Assembly (NCBI RefSeq): GCF_047511655.1
Contig: NC_133392.1
Span: forward strand, 161,500,542-161,564,541
Source: Castor canadensis
Taxonomy: Eukaryota; Chordata; Mammalia; Rodentia; Castoridae
Direction of reading: 5' to 3'
DNA length: 64,000 nucleotides
The translations under genes were made by a program, and so were the position numbers. The notes under the pieces are model-generated. The model was not told the origin of the DNA. It was given only the letters and a program-made list of their open reading frames with translations, and searched no databases. This document shows positions 1 through 11,479 of this stretch, in pieces. Each line of letters begins with the position of its first letter. The stretch's first letter is position 1.

Positions 1-2165
1 AGTTTGGAAACCACATTTTATCTTTGGCCCTGGCCTCTTAGTACCCCGCAGGTGTAATCCTCAAGGAGGGGCTGCTAGGGATTTATCTTCACCTTGGTTC
101 CCCTTCCGTGACATGAAGTCAGACGCGCCATTCTCTCAGGTTTGTCGTGGGGTTTGCAGGAGAGAACGGATGGACGGAAAATGCCAGGCTGCCAACGCCC
201 AGCCGGAGGCCCAGCGCAGTGCAAGCCACCCTTTTGGGCCAGGTTTGCAAGTCGGGAGCGTCAGAGATGGTGTCCCAATTAAGAGGGTCTGAAGGTTACT
301 CTGGGCTCTGGAAGAATCCCTGCCATCGCTTGGCCATCATGGTTCCCTCCTAGGCTCCAGCTCCCTCCTCCTTGCCTTTTGGAAATTCTTCTCTTGTGGG
401 GAAGTGGGAGGGTCTTTTCTCCCCTCCTGGGCAGGTTCTGCTGGCCTGGGGCTGTTCTGTCAGGATCTCTTATGCAGGAGGGGGGCACCTAGAATTTTCA
501 CACAATCTAGAATTCTTAAGGGTGGCACCATCCAGAACTCAAAATCCTGAAATGAACGGGTGGGCTCGGGAAGGGGCTGGGAGTGGAGGAGGAAGAGCTG
601 GCACCAGAGGCTGGGGTGCTAACAAGGCCAGTAGGGAGATACACCCACACCTCCATCACCTGTTCTCCTCCTTCACCCTGGGTCTTAGGTCTTCCAGGTG
701 CCAGACGCAGTACCCCAATGTCTGGCCTGGGGCCCTGGGACATGACCTTGGAACTAGGTTCTGCACAACCTCTGGGTGAAGGGGAGGTGGGACTGGGGCA
801 GGCTGGGGATGGGGCTCAGCATGAGCAAACCTTCCAGCACCCCCGTCGTCACCTCCCCCACACACCTCTCTGATCAGGACCCTGGTAAGGGGAGGGCACT
901 GGAATGGTTTTGGGGGACACCCAAGGGCTCCACCTCCCCCTTCTGTTTTCTACTAAACCAGTAATCGCAGGGCAGCAATGGAGACTGCTCTCTGAGCCGA
1001 CAAGAAACGGGCAGAGACCAGGACAGCCCCAGGCAGGGAAAAGAATTATCAGATCTGTGAAGCAACTAGAAGGAGTCAGTCAGCAGGTCCTGCAGGGAAG
1101 GGGTCCCTGCTCCCCACCCAGTACCCAGCGTCAGTGTTTGTGCTCCAGGATTTAAGAAGTCCAGCAGGACTAGGCAGCTGAGCTGCTCCAACCCCTGGAC
1201 CCCTCGCCAGGCTTCACAATCCATGCTGGCGGCCGGCGTCCTGTCCTCTTGTACTCCATCCTGGAGCCCATGGCGGCCCCAGCAAGGAACATGCCCCAGA
1301 GGCAGGGGGTCCACTTGCTTTTGGCATGGTGCCCACTGCAGCCCCCACAGGTCACCTTGTTGAGGCTCTACTGGGTGTCAGCCCTGGGGACAGTGGTAAA
1401 GATGACTGGGTCCCTCCTTGAGCAGCCCTTCCCTCACAAGGGAGGTATCCTTCCTTGATGTGTGGATGTGTGGGGAATTAAAATGGATGAGCATGCTGCC
1501 AGTGGATAGCAGAGGCGAGGGTGTCTACTGAAGAGGGATGGCCAGCCAGTACACTTGGCTTTCCTAGCCCTAATCTCTTAGTGCTGTGACCTAGGACATC
1601 CAGAGTGTGGAGGGAGAGAAAGTAGTCAGACCCAGCCTCTGCCACACCCCCTGGGACCCTGGGCCAGCCTCTCCAGCTTCCTTGGCCACTATACCCTGGT
1701 AGAGTGGGGTGGCTGAAGCAAGGATATTAGTAGTAGAGGGTCTTTCACCCTCCTCCTCCCCCCTTGTATTTCTTCTCTTGAAACCAAGCACCCCTCCACA
1801 GAGGCTCTGAGCAGAAGAGCAGCTGTCCCCTGTCTGAACAAGAGAAGGCAAGGTCATCTGGGCCAGGCTTGAGGTCCTGTGTTCCTAGTTGCTGCAGGTT
1901 CCGCTTATCAGTGAAGATTCTCAGGCCCTGGGCTCCCAGGCCTGCCCTAAGTTGCTCTCCAGGCCAACTGGTTCTCCTGGCAGCTGCGGTCAGGGCTTCC
2001 CACAGGTCTGGATTCAGGTGTCAGACCCAGCATTCACTCCCTCACTCATACATGGCAAGAGGCGCCAGCAGGGCTCAGTGGTCGTGGAACTTACAGAGTC
2101 TGACGGTGCAGGGGAACTCGGAGTATCTCCTCCACCATGTCTTGAACATCTGTGCATCTAACCAC
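1..2165. other. Intergenic, no gene recognised
   Basis: GC-moderate unique sequence. The short open frames on both strands show no domain, codon bias or splice context that I recognise. The first 40 bases are AT-rich and could be the edge of something outside the window. Confidence 0.6.
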
Positions 2166-2242
2166 CTCCAAAGCCCCGGCACCTGGCCCACAGACAGGGC
2201 TCTGCTTGGTGCTCAGTAAGTGAACAAATGAGTCATGAGTGA
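2166..2242 (+). repeat. MIR-like SINE fragment, 3' part
   Basis: The wording 'cacctggcccacag...gtgctcagtaagtga' resembles the conserved MIR end (cctggcacatagtaggtgctcaataaa). It is an old, diverged copy with approximate boundaries. Confidence 0.4.
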
Positions 2243-2704
2243 GTAGCTTTCCTCAAGTCTGCAGCCTGGTATCAGCAGGGAGGAAGATGGAGGAGATGAG
2301 GGTACCTTTGCAGGACATACAGGACATGGGCTGGGCTGTGTGCTTCAGCCTGAGCTCCTCTCTTTAATCTGTCCTGGTTCTCACACACCACCCTCCAGTC
2401 GGCAAGCTATGCCAGCACCATGAGAAGAGGACACACCAGGGCCCCTGCTCAAACCCCATGCAGAAAAGGAAGCTGACTTGCTCAGCAGCCATACCAGGAT
2501 GATGGATAGCAGGGGCGGGGCGGGCAGCAACAGAAATTGCATCCTCTAAGAGAAACTGCCTATCCACAGAGTTCTGTGGCTGGGAGTGTTCGGGCTGAAC
2601 CAGGAACCCTGGGTCAGGCTCTTGTGCCGGTGTTATCTAGCCAGCCTCCCACTCCTGGGTTGCAACACTGTGCTGTGTGACCACCAGAATGATCCTTTGC
2701 TGCA

Positions 2705-2830
2705 GGATCAGCAAAGGTGATTGCTCCCACCTTACAGATGGGGAAACTTATGCTCGGAGGCATAGGTGACCCAGGCAAGGACCTGCCCTTAGAAGCACAA
2801 GGAGGACTCAGATGAAGAACTTCTTTTCGG
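2705..2830 (-). repeat. MIR SINE fragment, antisense
   Basis: 'ccttacagatggggaaact', then 'ggaggcataggtgacccaggcaaggacctgcc', follows the reverse complement of the MIR core, in which 'acagatgaggaaactgaggc' precedes the 'cttgcccaaggtcac' block. It is decayed and has no target-site duplications. Confidence 0.55.
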
Positions 2831-3179
2831 AAAAACCCTGGTTCAGGTGACTTAGCTGCAAGGATTGGAGTGCACATTGGGGTGTGCACTAACAAGGCAC
2901 CCCATGAAGAACTGTCTTCCTGGGACCCCTTTCTAGGGTCCCATCTGCCTTACAGGTGAGCGTATGAGATCCATCCAGAGGGTGCTTTGGCCTCTTGGTC
3001 ACCTGTGAGCTTTTCTGGGCCCAGAAAGACCCAGCCAGGTGGGGTCTGTGCTTCCTGAACCCATCTTTCTATATGGGATCATGAGCCGCCTTCCGCATAC
3101 ACTCCCAGGCTGGGCTGTGGCTGCCTGGGGTTGAGGGTGGCGGTTGGGGGCTCATCGGGAGACCAACACAGCAAGAAAG

Positions 3180-3720
3180 GTCATACTCTATACTTCAGCT
3201 TCTGGTAAGGTATTTCCAGTCATAAAAAAGTGTCACTCTTTAAAAAAATTGTTGTTTGTTAAATGTGTGCAAAGCCTGGGCCACATGGGACACGGTTGTT
3301 CTAATAAACATGAATAAGCCAGTTTTCACATTAGAGAAATAACAGTTTCTCGTAGAAATGTGGCACTTTTAAAAGAGGTTAATTAATAAACAGCAGGTAA
3401 TTGTTCGTGGCACGTTGTGGCAGAGGGTAATTTTCATTTTAGAGGATGGAAGGGCCAAGTGCCCCTCCCCACTCAGCATTTTCCCCTAATAATCACCTTG
3501 GCTTCCCCTCCGCCTTTCATTTTTACAGCTGGAGCTGTTTATCATCGCTCCAACTTTCACTAAAAAAGGCAAAACTATCACTTAAACAAAGCCATTGAAA
3601 ACTCAGCATCATATGTGGATTTCTTAACATAAATAAATCATGCAAACCAAGATTTATGTTCAAGGGATGATGTCATTCATTGAAAGCTGCCTTCCCAATC
3701 AAATTGGCATTCCGTGATTT
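3180..3720. promoter_or_regulatory. Candidate conserved noncoding element / enhancer
   Basis: About 540 bp of sharply AT-richer DNA than its flanks, not resembling any repeat I know and with no open frame. It is dense in homeobox-type words: TTAATTAATAAAC (HNF1/LIM-like) near 3380, several ATAAA/TAAT words, ATGCAAA (octamer-like) near 3641, TGATGTCATT (CRE/AP-1-like) near 3668, and an E-box CAGCTG near 3528. By synteny it would sit in the PRDM16 upstream interval. The enhancer reading is inferred from composition only. Confidence 0.4.
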
Positions 3721-3727
3721 TTCCCCC

Positions 3728-3755
3728 GTGTGTGTGTGTGTGTGTGTGTGTGTGT
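3728..3755. repeat. (GT)14 microsatellite
   Basis: Uninterrupted GT dinucleotide run at the right edge of the AT-rich candidate element. Confidence 0.97.
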
Positions 3756-3999
3756 TGCTAAATAAGAACAACTCACTCTAACACCCTGCCTGCTCTTTTT
3801 TATCTGTGTGTCCCAAGACATCTCACCTCGAGTCAACCCAGAAGAGCCATGTCTAAAAGGTGACAACAGTCATCACTCTACAGACTACTGTTGAATGTCA
3901 GCCTGAGGAGGAAAGACTCAACCTCTCTTAAGAGTTCTAGCATCTCCCAACAGGGTTTTGTGGACCCCTCCCGGATCTCCTGGCACCTAGGATGAGGTC

Positions 4000-4440
4000 A
4001 GATGCAGAAGTCATTGAAGTTAATGAGGAACAGTACAGTCGTGGAGAGAGAATTAGGAGGTGGCTTATCCGTGCAGAGGAGTATTATTTGGCCATTAAAA
4101 GGAACGGGCACCAACCCACGCTGCAATACGGATGAGCTTGAAAACATGCCAAGTGAACGAAACCAGTCATTAAAGGCTACACAGAGCAGAATTCACATCA
4201 TAAAAATGTCTAGAATAGACAAACCCATGGAGACAGAAAGTAGATAAGCAACTGCCAGGGGAGGCAAGGGGAGACTGCTTCTTAGGGTTCCTTATTAGGA
4301 AAATGTTCTGGAAGTAAGCAGCAGTGACTGTCATACCCATTGTGAACGTACCAAATGCTGGGACATTGCTCACTTTCACAGAAGTGTAAAATTACAACAC
4401 GTGAGTTATATTGCAATAAAGTTGTTACTTAAAAATCTCT
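4000..4440 (+). repeat. Ancient L1M-type LINE-1 3' end
   Basis: The wording matches the old L1 3' region: 'ttatttggccattaaaag', 'gatgagcttgaaaacat', 'aagtgaacgaaaccagtc', 'gacagaaagtagat', 'gaaaatgttctggaa', and near the end 'gagttatattgcaataaagttgtt', an L1M-like 3' terminus. It is strongly diverged and has no coding capacity. Confidence 0.75.
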
Positions 4441-4755
4441 ACTCAGTATTCACATTTAAAAACTCTTAGGCTCATCCTTAAAGCTTTTAACTCTTGAAAC
4501 AAGCATACAAATAAAGGGTGTACTGTTGGATACACCTGAGCACAAAGTGGGCATGGTGCCCAGCACTCCGTGAAGGGTGGGCAGGTGAGTGTTTTCTTCA
4601 AGACCTCCCTACAACACCCCCTCTATTCTCACACTGGATGGAGGTCACCATCCAGTTTGTGTCAGCCATTCCCTTCATTTGATATACAGTCTTATCACCT
4701 AATACAAACCCCTACAAACGTGTGTCTGGCTGCAGCAGCTTAAGGAAATTGAAAT
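4441..4755. other. Spacer between two L1 relics, nothing recognised
   Basis: Mixed-composition sequence with no feature I can name. It may be unrecognised L1 or flanking DNA. Confidence 0.4.
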
Positions 4756-5010
4756 GAATGGGGAACATCACCACCACCTCTAATGGGTGAATGAAATGTG
4801 GCCATCCTCACACCGGAATGTTACTCAGCCATAAAGGGAATGGAGCTCTGATACCCACTACAAGGTGGTTGAACCTTGGAAACACCATGCAGAGTAAAAG
4901 GGAACCAGACACAAGCGGCCATTCAGTGTGTGATTCCATTTGTATAAAATGTCCAGAACGGTCAAAGTCAGAGAGACAGAATAGGCATTGATGGCTACTG
5001 GACTGTGGGA
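4756..5010 (+). repeat. Second L1M-type LINE-1 3' fragment
   Basis: 'gttactcagccataaaggg', 'ggttgaaccttggaaaca', 'gattccatttgtataaaatg' and 'gtccagaacggtcaaa' repeat the consensus wording of the relic at 4000-4440. This is an independent fragment of the same region of an old L1. Confidence 0.7.
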
Positions 5011-5199
5011 GGAAAGATGTGGCGTGCAGGGCAGGTGACACCTCTGAGGGCAGATGAGCCAGACCAAGTCTGACTTCAGCCCCCCAGGAGAAGTTCGGAC
5101 CCTCAGTTGGAAGCCAGAGAGAAAGTAGAGCTGACCAAAGTCAAGTGTCCAGAAGACTGCAGTGTGAGTGTCTTACTCGTTCAAGAGTTGCACATTCAC

Positions 5200-5560
5200 G
5201 GCACAGCTCTGAACACCCAGGATACGCAGTGACTGAGCCAGATAAACATGTCTCTTCTCTTCTCCCCCCACACCTCAAAGCACTCTTTCTCCTGGGAAGG
5301 CAGTGTTGAGCAAGAGAGTGGAAGGTTCTAAGCATTGTGGACACAAAGCAGGAGAGGTGAGGAGTCTGAAGAAGAAAGATGTGATTTCCAACAGACTAGA
5401 GTAAGGAAGGAGTCACCTGCATGTCCAGGGGAACAGCATTTGGGCAGAGGGAACAGCCAGTGCAGACACCTGGAGACTCAAGTGTTCTGTATGGCTGAAG
5501 GAGGAAAGAAGAAGAAATCAGATCAGAGGGACAGTGTGGCGGGGGATTCAGGTTTCTATC
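5200..5560 (+). repeat. Probable L2-like LINE relic
   Basis: 'ggatacgcagtgactgagccagataaac' followed by 'ggaacagcatttgggcagagggaacagccagtgca' (split here into short phrases) resembles the order of words in L2 3' ends. The match is weak and boundaries are uncertain. Confidence 0.3.
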
Positions 5561-5569
5561 AGCTGACCT

Positions 5570-5870
5570 GAAGGTGGGAAGAGAGCCTGGATTGTCTGGG
5601 TGGGACCAGGTAATCCTTACCTGTGGTGAAGGGCCGAGAGCATCAGTGTTACAGTGAAGTGATATGAAAGAGTCTACCAGCCCTGCTGGCTTTGGGAATG
5701 GAAGGATCCATGAACCAAGGAACATGGGCAAGCTCTACAAGCTGGAAAAGGCAAGAAAACTGTGTTCTACGGCCTCTGGAAAAGGAAAGCAGCCCTGCCT
5801 ATACCTCCACTTGCGCCCAGGAAGACCCACTGAGACTTCCGAGCTGCAGAGCTGGGAAGTAGTGCATGTG
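5570..5870 (+). repeat. MLT1-like MaLR LTR fragment
   Basis: 'ggattgtctgggtgggacca' and 'ctggaaaaggcaagaaaactg' followed by 'cctctggaaaaggaaagcagccctgcc' follow the MLT1 LTR order (gattatccaggtgggtcc ... gctggaagaggcaaggaa ... cctccggagggagcgcagccctgcc). It is old and solitary. Confidence 0.5.
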
Positions 5871-6189
5871 TGCAGCCACAGATGGAAGCAGAACTTTGTC
5901 TGCATGAGGTCAAGACAAGCCAGAGAAGATAAGAATCTGAGCCAGCCCCATCCAAGTGACAACGAGGGATAGCAACTGCAGAAACATTGGCGGTGGCCAC
6001 CTCAGCTCCTGCTGCTTGGTCACTGGCTCCAACATGGACTGGCTACCTCTACATTCCATCAGTAGCCAGCATCCCAGGGGCTGCAGGTGCCACTCTCCAG
6101 GCAAATTCCTTCAGGTCTCTGCTACCTACAGTCCACATTTTCTCGGTTTGCATTCTCATTTTTGTGATGCACATATTACAGTACCTTCT

Positions 6190-6460
6190 AATAAAGGTGT
6201 GCAGGTGATTTTTTTAGGACTTTGCAGGTCTGAAAATGTTTTTCTTATGCCTCCATTGCAGGATGATAGTCCAGCCGGGTATAGAATTCTAGGTTAGATT
6301 GGTTTTTATCCTTCAGAGTTTTTTTAGAGTGTTGCCAGTTGTCTGCTTCTCCCAGGGCAGCTACTGAGATGTCCGAGAAGATCCTGCCAGCTCAGACTTG
6401 GTGTATGACTTGCTCTTCGTGACTCTTACAGACTCTTCTCTTTGTCCCAAGTGTCCCACG
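6190..6460. repeat. Probable degenerate LINE-like relic
   Basis: T-rich text such as 'tttaggactttgcaggtctg', 'tatgcctccattgcaggatg' and 'tatagaattctaggttag' resembles a diverged L1-associated segment seen in many mammals. The family cannot be fixed by eye. Confidence 0.3.
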
Positions 6461-8034
6461 GCTGTGCCCTGAAGTGGGTCCCTTCTCACCCTGTGAGATC
6501 TTCAACACTGGAAACTTCTGCTCTGGGAAGTTTTCTTGAAACCCTCTGTTGGTGGGTTTTCTCTGTTCTCGGTTATTGGAATATGATGGTTATAGAAGCT
6601 TTCTTCTACCTGTGTAGTCTGCGTCCTCCGAATGGCTTTGTTCTGTTTGCCTTGGTCTTTATTTATTTATTTTTTTGTTCTGTAGATAGCTCTTGACATT
6701 CACCCATGCCTAGGAGCTGACTGAAGTTCTGAAAGTAAGCAGGGCTTGTTTTCTCTGAGGTCCAAGGATGGGTGGTGCTGAGAACCTTGGGATCTTAAGG
6801 GACTCATTTGATCTCCTTGGGGAGCTGGGGAAGGGCATGAGTGCCAGCCTTGTAGGGTCACCGTGGCATTGAGGAGTGGTCTCTGCGCCAGCTGCTGCAT
6901 TCCAGGGTACTCAACCCTTGGACTTTTGCTGGAATGGGGGAGGGGCATTGCTCAGTGGAGAGGGAAACAAAGAACTCTAACTGTACAGCCTCCTTTCTTT
7001 CTAACCTTTCCACACTTCAGTCACACGAGTGTTCTTATGGCAAATCATGAGTTTTGGGGTACTCTTTCTTATAAGTCTGGAAAAGTCTCATATTCTCTGC
7101 TCTCCCACCCATAGGACCAACCTTTTGGCTCCACCAGGGAGCCCTCCCTCTACCCAGCCATAGAGGGTGCAGCTCCTCAGGCATCACAGAGGTATAAGGT
7201 CATCTCCTCCAGGAAGTCCCCCATCCTTCTCCAGCCCAGTGGAATCGTCTTGCTTTCTGTGTCCCCAGGACCTATGTAGACATCAGTTGGAAAACCAGAC
7301 ATAGCCAGGTGCCTATAGAAGGGGATCACAGCCCTGGCAGCCCTCTTCTGGCACAGAAAAGAGGCAACAGCAGACACCTTTATTGTGGGACTATGTGGTG
7401 AAAAAACACCTGCATGGAGAAGTAAACTGAGGCAGGTTTCCCTCAGCTATTTCCTGGAACCCTAAAGTTGAGCCTCTCTGGAGGTGAGGTTGGGGCAGGG
7501 TAGCCTGAGGGTCAAAACAAATATTCTTGTATTCTGCACTCTTCCCCACCTATGGTAAAGGACAGGGTCACTTTGACCCCTCCACTGAAGACTCAGCCTG
7601 GAGTGAACCTTTGCATTCCTTCCTATCCTTGATTGGCAGGTTCTCTGTCTTCTCCAGGCCACAGCTGTGGGAGAATGCAGTTCCCTGAATCCACAGGAGC
7701 CTGGGCCTTCCCTGATTCCCTTCAGGTCTGGTGTAGCCAGAACAACCTCCTCCTCACACACCCTTCTCCTGCTTGTGAGGACTGTTCTGGTGGGGCCCAG
7801 GACACAGGCCCTACCCCCTGCCAGGAGTAGTGCCTGCTTTCTGTGCCCACCGCCATCTTTTCACACCTGCATTTCTTATGTCAAAAGCTTCCAGGCCGGT
7901 CAAATGTCTATTGCTGCCCCAACCCCTACACACACACACAGACATAGCCCTCAGAGTGTCACCCAGAGGATGGCTTCTTGTCTGTTTTGTTTTCCTTTAT
8001 TCCACAGTGCACAGAAGAGAACATAGCACCCAGA
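6461..8034. other. Intergenic, no gene recognised
   Basis: No supported gene. It contains a short T-rich stretch near 6660-6680 and a short CA run near 7927-7942. Open frames are short and unremarkable. Confidence 0.55.
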
Positions 8035-8345
8035 TGATCAATAAATGGTGGTTGGCTGGCTGGATGTTGGACAGATGGAAGGATAAATGGATGGATGAGC
8101 AGGTAAATGGATGAATGGGTGAGTGAATGGAGGATGGAGGGACAGGTGGATGGGTGGATTGAGATAGATAGATGTTGGATGGGCGGAAGGGTGACAGGAT
8201 GGATAGAGAATGGACGGATGAAGGACAGCTGGGTAGGTAAGTGGTAAATGGATGGGTGGGTAGATGAATGAGCAGATGGATGGAGGATGGATGGATTGAT
8301 GGTGAATGGATAAATAGTGGGTGGATGGAGGGATATTCAATGGTG
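8035..8345. repeat. Degenerate (TGGA)n tetranucleotide array
   Basis: About 310 bp of imperfect tgga/tgaa/gggt words. It keeps long frames open on the minus strand that encode HPSIHPSTH-like peptides; these are artefacts of the repeat. Confidence 0.92.
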
Positions 8346-9389
8346 AAATCAAGGCTTAGTGGGGGATGGACTTTGATCCAGGTCACAGGAATGCTGGGGA
8401 CAAAGTCTGCCCAGGGATCCAGATCTCTGTCCTGTATCCAGATGTCTGCAGTGGTAAATTTAATTTTGACAAACAGATCCAGTTCATGTCTGCCATTGCC
8501 CAAGGATAGAGCTGTCAGGGGTGGGAGCCTGCTGCTCCTCACCTCCATTCACCTGCTCCTATAGGGAGCACAGTCCCCAGCCTGTCACTCCCTGGCCATG
8601 TGACACTGGGCACAGGACCCAGTGAAAGAAAAGATGATGCCAACCCCTCAGGGTAAATGCACAGAACACATGAGAGGATGGGCTTGATGGCACCAGGTGC
8701 CTTGTGGGCAGGTGACTCCTGTGCCCTTTGCCCTCATTCTGCTGAAATGACTCTAAGGGTCCCCTGCAGCATTGGAATGGCCCCGCCACTGCCCCTGGCT
8801 CACTGCAGCATTGCACAAGTCCACACAACTTGCTCAGGAAACAGACCCCTCCAGGTCCTTGCTGAGAGCATGGTCTTCCTGGCTCCTGTGTGAAGAAAAG
8901 GCTCAAGTCCAGATGTTCCAGGAGTTAGAAGGCCCAGGGGAGGGCAGGAGACCTGGGGAGATCCTTGGAATGACAGTCTGCCATCTCTCTCTTTCTCACA
9001 CCAACCCATGCTCAACCACATACCCCATGTGGCCTTAGGCACAGCCCTCACTGGCACATTCTTGCTGGAGCGAGTCCATCAGGTTGACCCAGCAGGGCCT
9101 GGCTGAGGCATGGCCCTCACCCTGTAGATGGAATAGCAGTGAACTTAAAGGAGCCTTTCCTGGACTCCCTGGGTTGCGGGCCGCTCCTGAGGCTCACAGG
9201 CTGGTTCTGTCAAGTGTGACAGGCAGTGTAGTGTGGATTGGGGCTGTCCTCAGTGTGGCCTCCACCCACTGTGGGTTTTTGGCCCAACAAGTGACTTCAT
9301 GACCCACCACTGTTGCCTGCAGGGTGGCGCTGGCCTCCCTGCAAATGAACCACGGCAGGAACAGCTGCCCCCGGGCTCCACGGTTTTTA
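8346..9389. other. Intergenic, no gene recognised
   Basis: GC-rich unique sequence. I see no repeat family, RNA gene or coding signal. Confidence 0.5.
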
Positions 9390-9680
9390 TGGGTTTGCCT
9401 TAAAGATTTTATTCCAGAAAAAACCAAAAGCAATTAATCCAAATTACAGAGTAGTCATTTGCAATAATATTTGCTTTAAATATATGTATTTTTTAAAAAC
9501 CCTTAGCTGTGGGCCTTGAGTGAGTTCGAGGTGAAGGGCACCTTGAAATAATTACATTTTTTGCTCATTTTATGTTGTGAAAATGGCTGAGTCGATTTGG
9601 GGAAGAGTGTGAAATGTTTGGCTGACTCCTTTTTAAAGGCAATGTTATTTTTTCTCTCTTTCTTGCCAGCGTGACCACAC
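9390..9680. promoter_or_regulatory. Candidate conserved noncoding element
   Basis: An abrupt AT-rich island with no recognisable repeat origin, carrying AGCAATTAATCC (homeodomain-like, near 9429), ATTTGCAATAATATTTGC (near 9459), TAATTACA (near 9550) and GGCTGAGTCG / GGCTGACTCC (MAF/AP-1 half-site-like, near 9585 and 9620). Function is inferred from composition and motif density only. Confidence 0.35.
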
Positions 9681-10230
9681 CATGGCCGTTGGCCCTTTTG
9701 CCTCAAAGGTGGGTTTCTTCCAAAAGACACCAGGCATTGGCTGAGCTGCCTCTCAGCACAGCCCTGGGCAAAAACCGGGACCAACGTCCTCCAGAGGTCC
9801 ACCTGAGGGTGGCATCAAGAGGCCAGAAGGACAAGATCCATGCAGGGTAAGGTCCATGTGCTGGCAGATAGAAGACTCTCCCCTCCAGCAAGTAGGAAGG
9901 AGGCGATCAGAACTCACCTGCCTCCTCTGTCCCAAAGATGACTGAGGACCTTGCTTCATGGGATGAGCATAAGCCAGAGAGAGGTCAGCTGATCCAGCTA
10001 GGACCCTTGGCCACTGAGAATGTCTGGTGAGAGGCTTAGAAAGGTTTGGAAAAGCGAAATTTATTAAAAGGTTAAGTGGCACTTGTTATGACATCAGAAC
10101 ATGGGGTCATGCTGAGTCAGGAGCCCTGGCCACAGCCCTGAAAGCCACAGGCTGGACCCTGCCCTCCTGCTGTCCAGACTATCTCTGAAGACTCCCAGAC
10201 TTGCAGTTTATAAACGTGGTCTTCGAGTGT
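9681..10230. other. Intergenic, no gene recognised
   Basis: Unique sequence between the AT-rich island and the pyrimidine tract. Nothing identifiable. Confidence 0.45.
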
Positions 10231-10434
10231 TCCACTTGCCTCTCCCGTCCTTCCTTTCTCTCTCTCTCTAAATTTCCTTCTCTTTTTTTCTTCCCTGCCT
10301 CCCTCCCATCCTTCCTTCCTTCCTTTCTCTTTCTCTCTCTCTCCCTTTTCTCTCTCTCTTTCTGTCTTTCCTTCTCTCTTTTTTGTCTTCCCTCCCTCCC
10401 TCCTTCTTGTCCTTCCTTCCTTTTCTCTTTTTCA
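10231..10434. repeat. Polypyrimidine (CCTT/CTTT/CCCT)n tract
   Basis: About 200 bases almost entirely C and T on the plus strand, with ctcc, cctt and ctct subunits. It abuts an antisense ID-type SINE and so may have grown from that SINE's A-rich tail. Confidence 0.9.
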
Positions 10435-10512
10435 GTGCTAGGGAGTTTAATTCAGGGCCTCATACATGCTAGCGAAGTGCTCTACCAACTGACTACACCC
10501 CAGCCCCCCTTT
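10435..10512 (-). repeat. ID/tRNA-type SINE, antisense
   Basis: 'gtgctctaccaactgactacacccc' (read in two pieces) is the reverse complement of the tRNA-like A-box region of ID SINEs, preceded by the reverse complement of the B-box region. The tail would face the adjoining polypyrimidine tract, consistent with minus orientation. Confidence 0.75.
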
Positions 10513-10549
10513 TCAGTTTCTTCTTTTTCTTTCATTTCCTTTCCTTTCC

Positions 10550-10655
10550 ATTTTTTTTAAGACAAGGTCTCACTATTTAGCCCAGGCTGATCCTCCTGCT
10601 TTTGCCTCCCAAATATTGGAATTACAGGTGTGCACCACCACACCTGGCTTTGCCT
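10550..10655 (-). repeat. B1 (7SL-derived) SINE, antisense
   Basis: 'aagacaaggtctcactattt', 'agcccaggctgatcctcctg', 'cctcccaaatattggaatta' and 'caggtgtgcaccaccacacc' follow the reverse complement of B1/Alu-type SINEs almost word for word. Confidence 0.9.
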
Positions 10656-10689
10656 TTTCATTTTCTTAACAGTGTCTTTTAAAGGACAG

Positions 10690-10862
10690 ACATATATATT
10701 TTAGCAACAGGAGCATTGTGGTCTGAGGCCAGCCTCAGGCAAAAATGTGAGACCCTACCCAAAAAACAACTAAAGTAAAAAACGGGATTATGGGGTAGAG
10801 CTCCTGCCTAGCAAGCAGGGGGTCATGAGCTCAAATGCTTGTCCTACCAACATTTTTTTAAA
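10690..10862 (+). repeat. Fused B1-like + tRNA-like SINE, 5' truncated
   Basis: 'tgaggccagcctcaggcaaa' and 'gtgagaccctaccc' (B1-like) are joined to 'tggggtagagctcctgccta' and 'gagctcaaatgcttgtccta' (tRNA-like with B box). Same architecture as the copies at 11480, 13872, 30248 and 57065. Confidence 0.75.
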
Positions 10863-10964
10863 AAACTGGATTCATGGCTTAAGCAGCTTGGGGAGGGTTT
10901 TGTTATAAAGTAAACTTTTCTGCTTCTTGACCACTGTCATGTTCCCCCTGCCGTGAGTCTTGCT

Positions 10965-11088
10965 CACCACAGGCCCAGAAAGAGTGGAGCCAAGCAAACA
11001 TGAACTGAAACCATGAGCAAAAATAAACCTTTCCTCCTTTTCAGTTGTCTCAGGCATTTTCTCACAGTAACGAAAAGCTAATGTAATT
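10965..11088 (+). repeat. MaLR-type LTR, 3' end
   Basis: 'gaactgaaaccatgagcaaa', 'aataaacctttcctcctttt' and 'cagttgtctcaggcattttc' followed by 'tcacagtaacgaaaagctaa' match the 3' end, with poly(A) signal, of rodent MaLR LTRs. The same words recur in the fuller copy at 46393-46765. Confidence 0.7.
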
Positions 11089-11089
11089 G

Positions 11090-11445
11090 GCTTGACAACC
11101 TGGTCAAAAATTAATTGACCGTGTATGTGTCATCTAGTTGTGTAGTCTGTTCTGTTGACCTGTGTGCCTGTCCTTTCACCAATACCACAATGTCCTCACT
11201 GTTATTCTTTATAATAAGCTTTGAAATTACTATGTCTTTCAACTTCTGTTATTTTACGTCCTTTGCATCTCCATGTAAACATGAAAACTAGTCTGTCGAT
11301 TTCTATGAGAAAGAATTCTGTGATGTTTTTATTGCTTTTGCATTCAAGAGAGTTCATTCCAATCCTACTAGACACTCCAGTCCATGGACATAGTAAATCT
11401 CTCTAATTTGTCTCAGCAATACACTTTTTTTTATTGACTGAGCCT
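11090..11445 (-). repeat. LINE-1 ORF2 relic, antisense
   Basis: 'tctgttctgttgacctgtgtgcctgtc', 'accaataccacaatgtcctcac', 'ataagctttgaaatt' and 'ttcattccaatcctactag...catggacatagtaaatctctc' are decayed antisense L1 ORF2 phrases (compare 'ctgttccattgatctatatgtctg' and 'ttccaatccatgaacatggtatatctctcc', in pieces). It has many stops in the coding sense. Confidence 0.65.
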
Positions 11446-11479
11446 AGCATGTTTCTTTTGTTAAACTGATCATGAAGGA

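Noticed and set aside
5664-5972. 102-codon plus frame
   Set aside because: It overlaps MLT1-like LTR wording and has no domain.
7997-8548. 183-codon minus-strand frame
   Set aside because: Spans the degenerate TGGA array; no homology recognisable.
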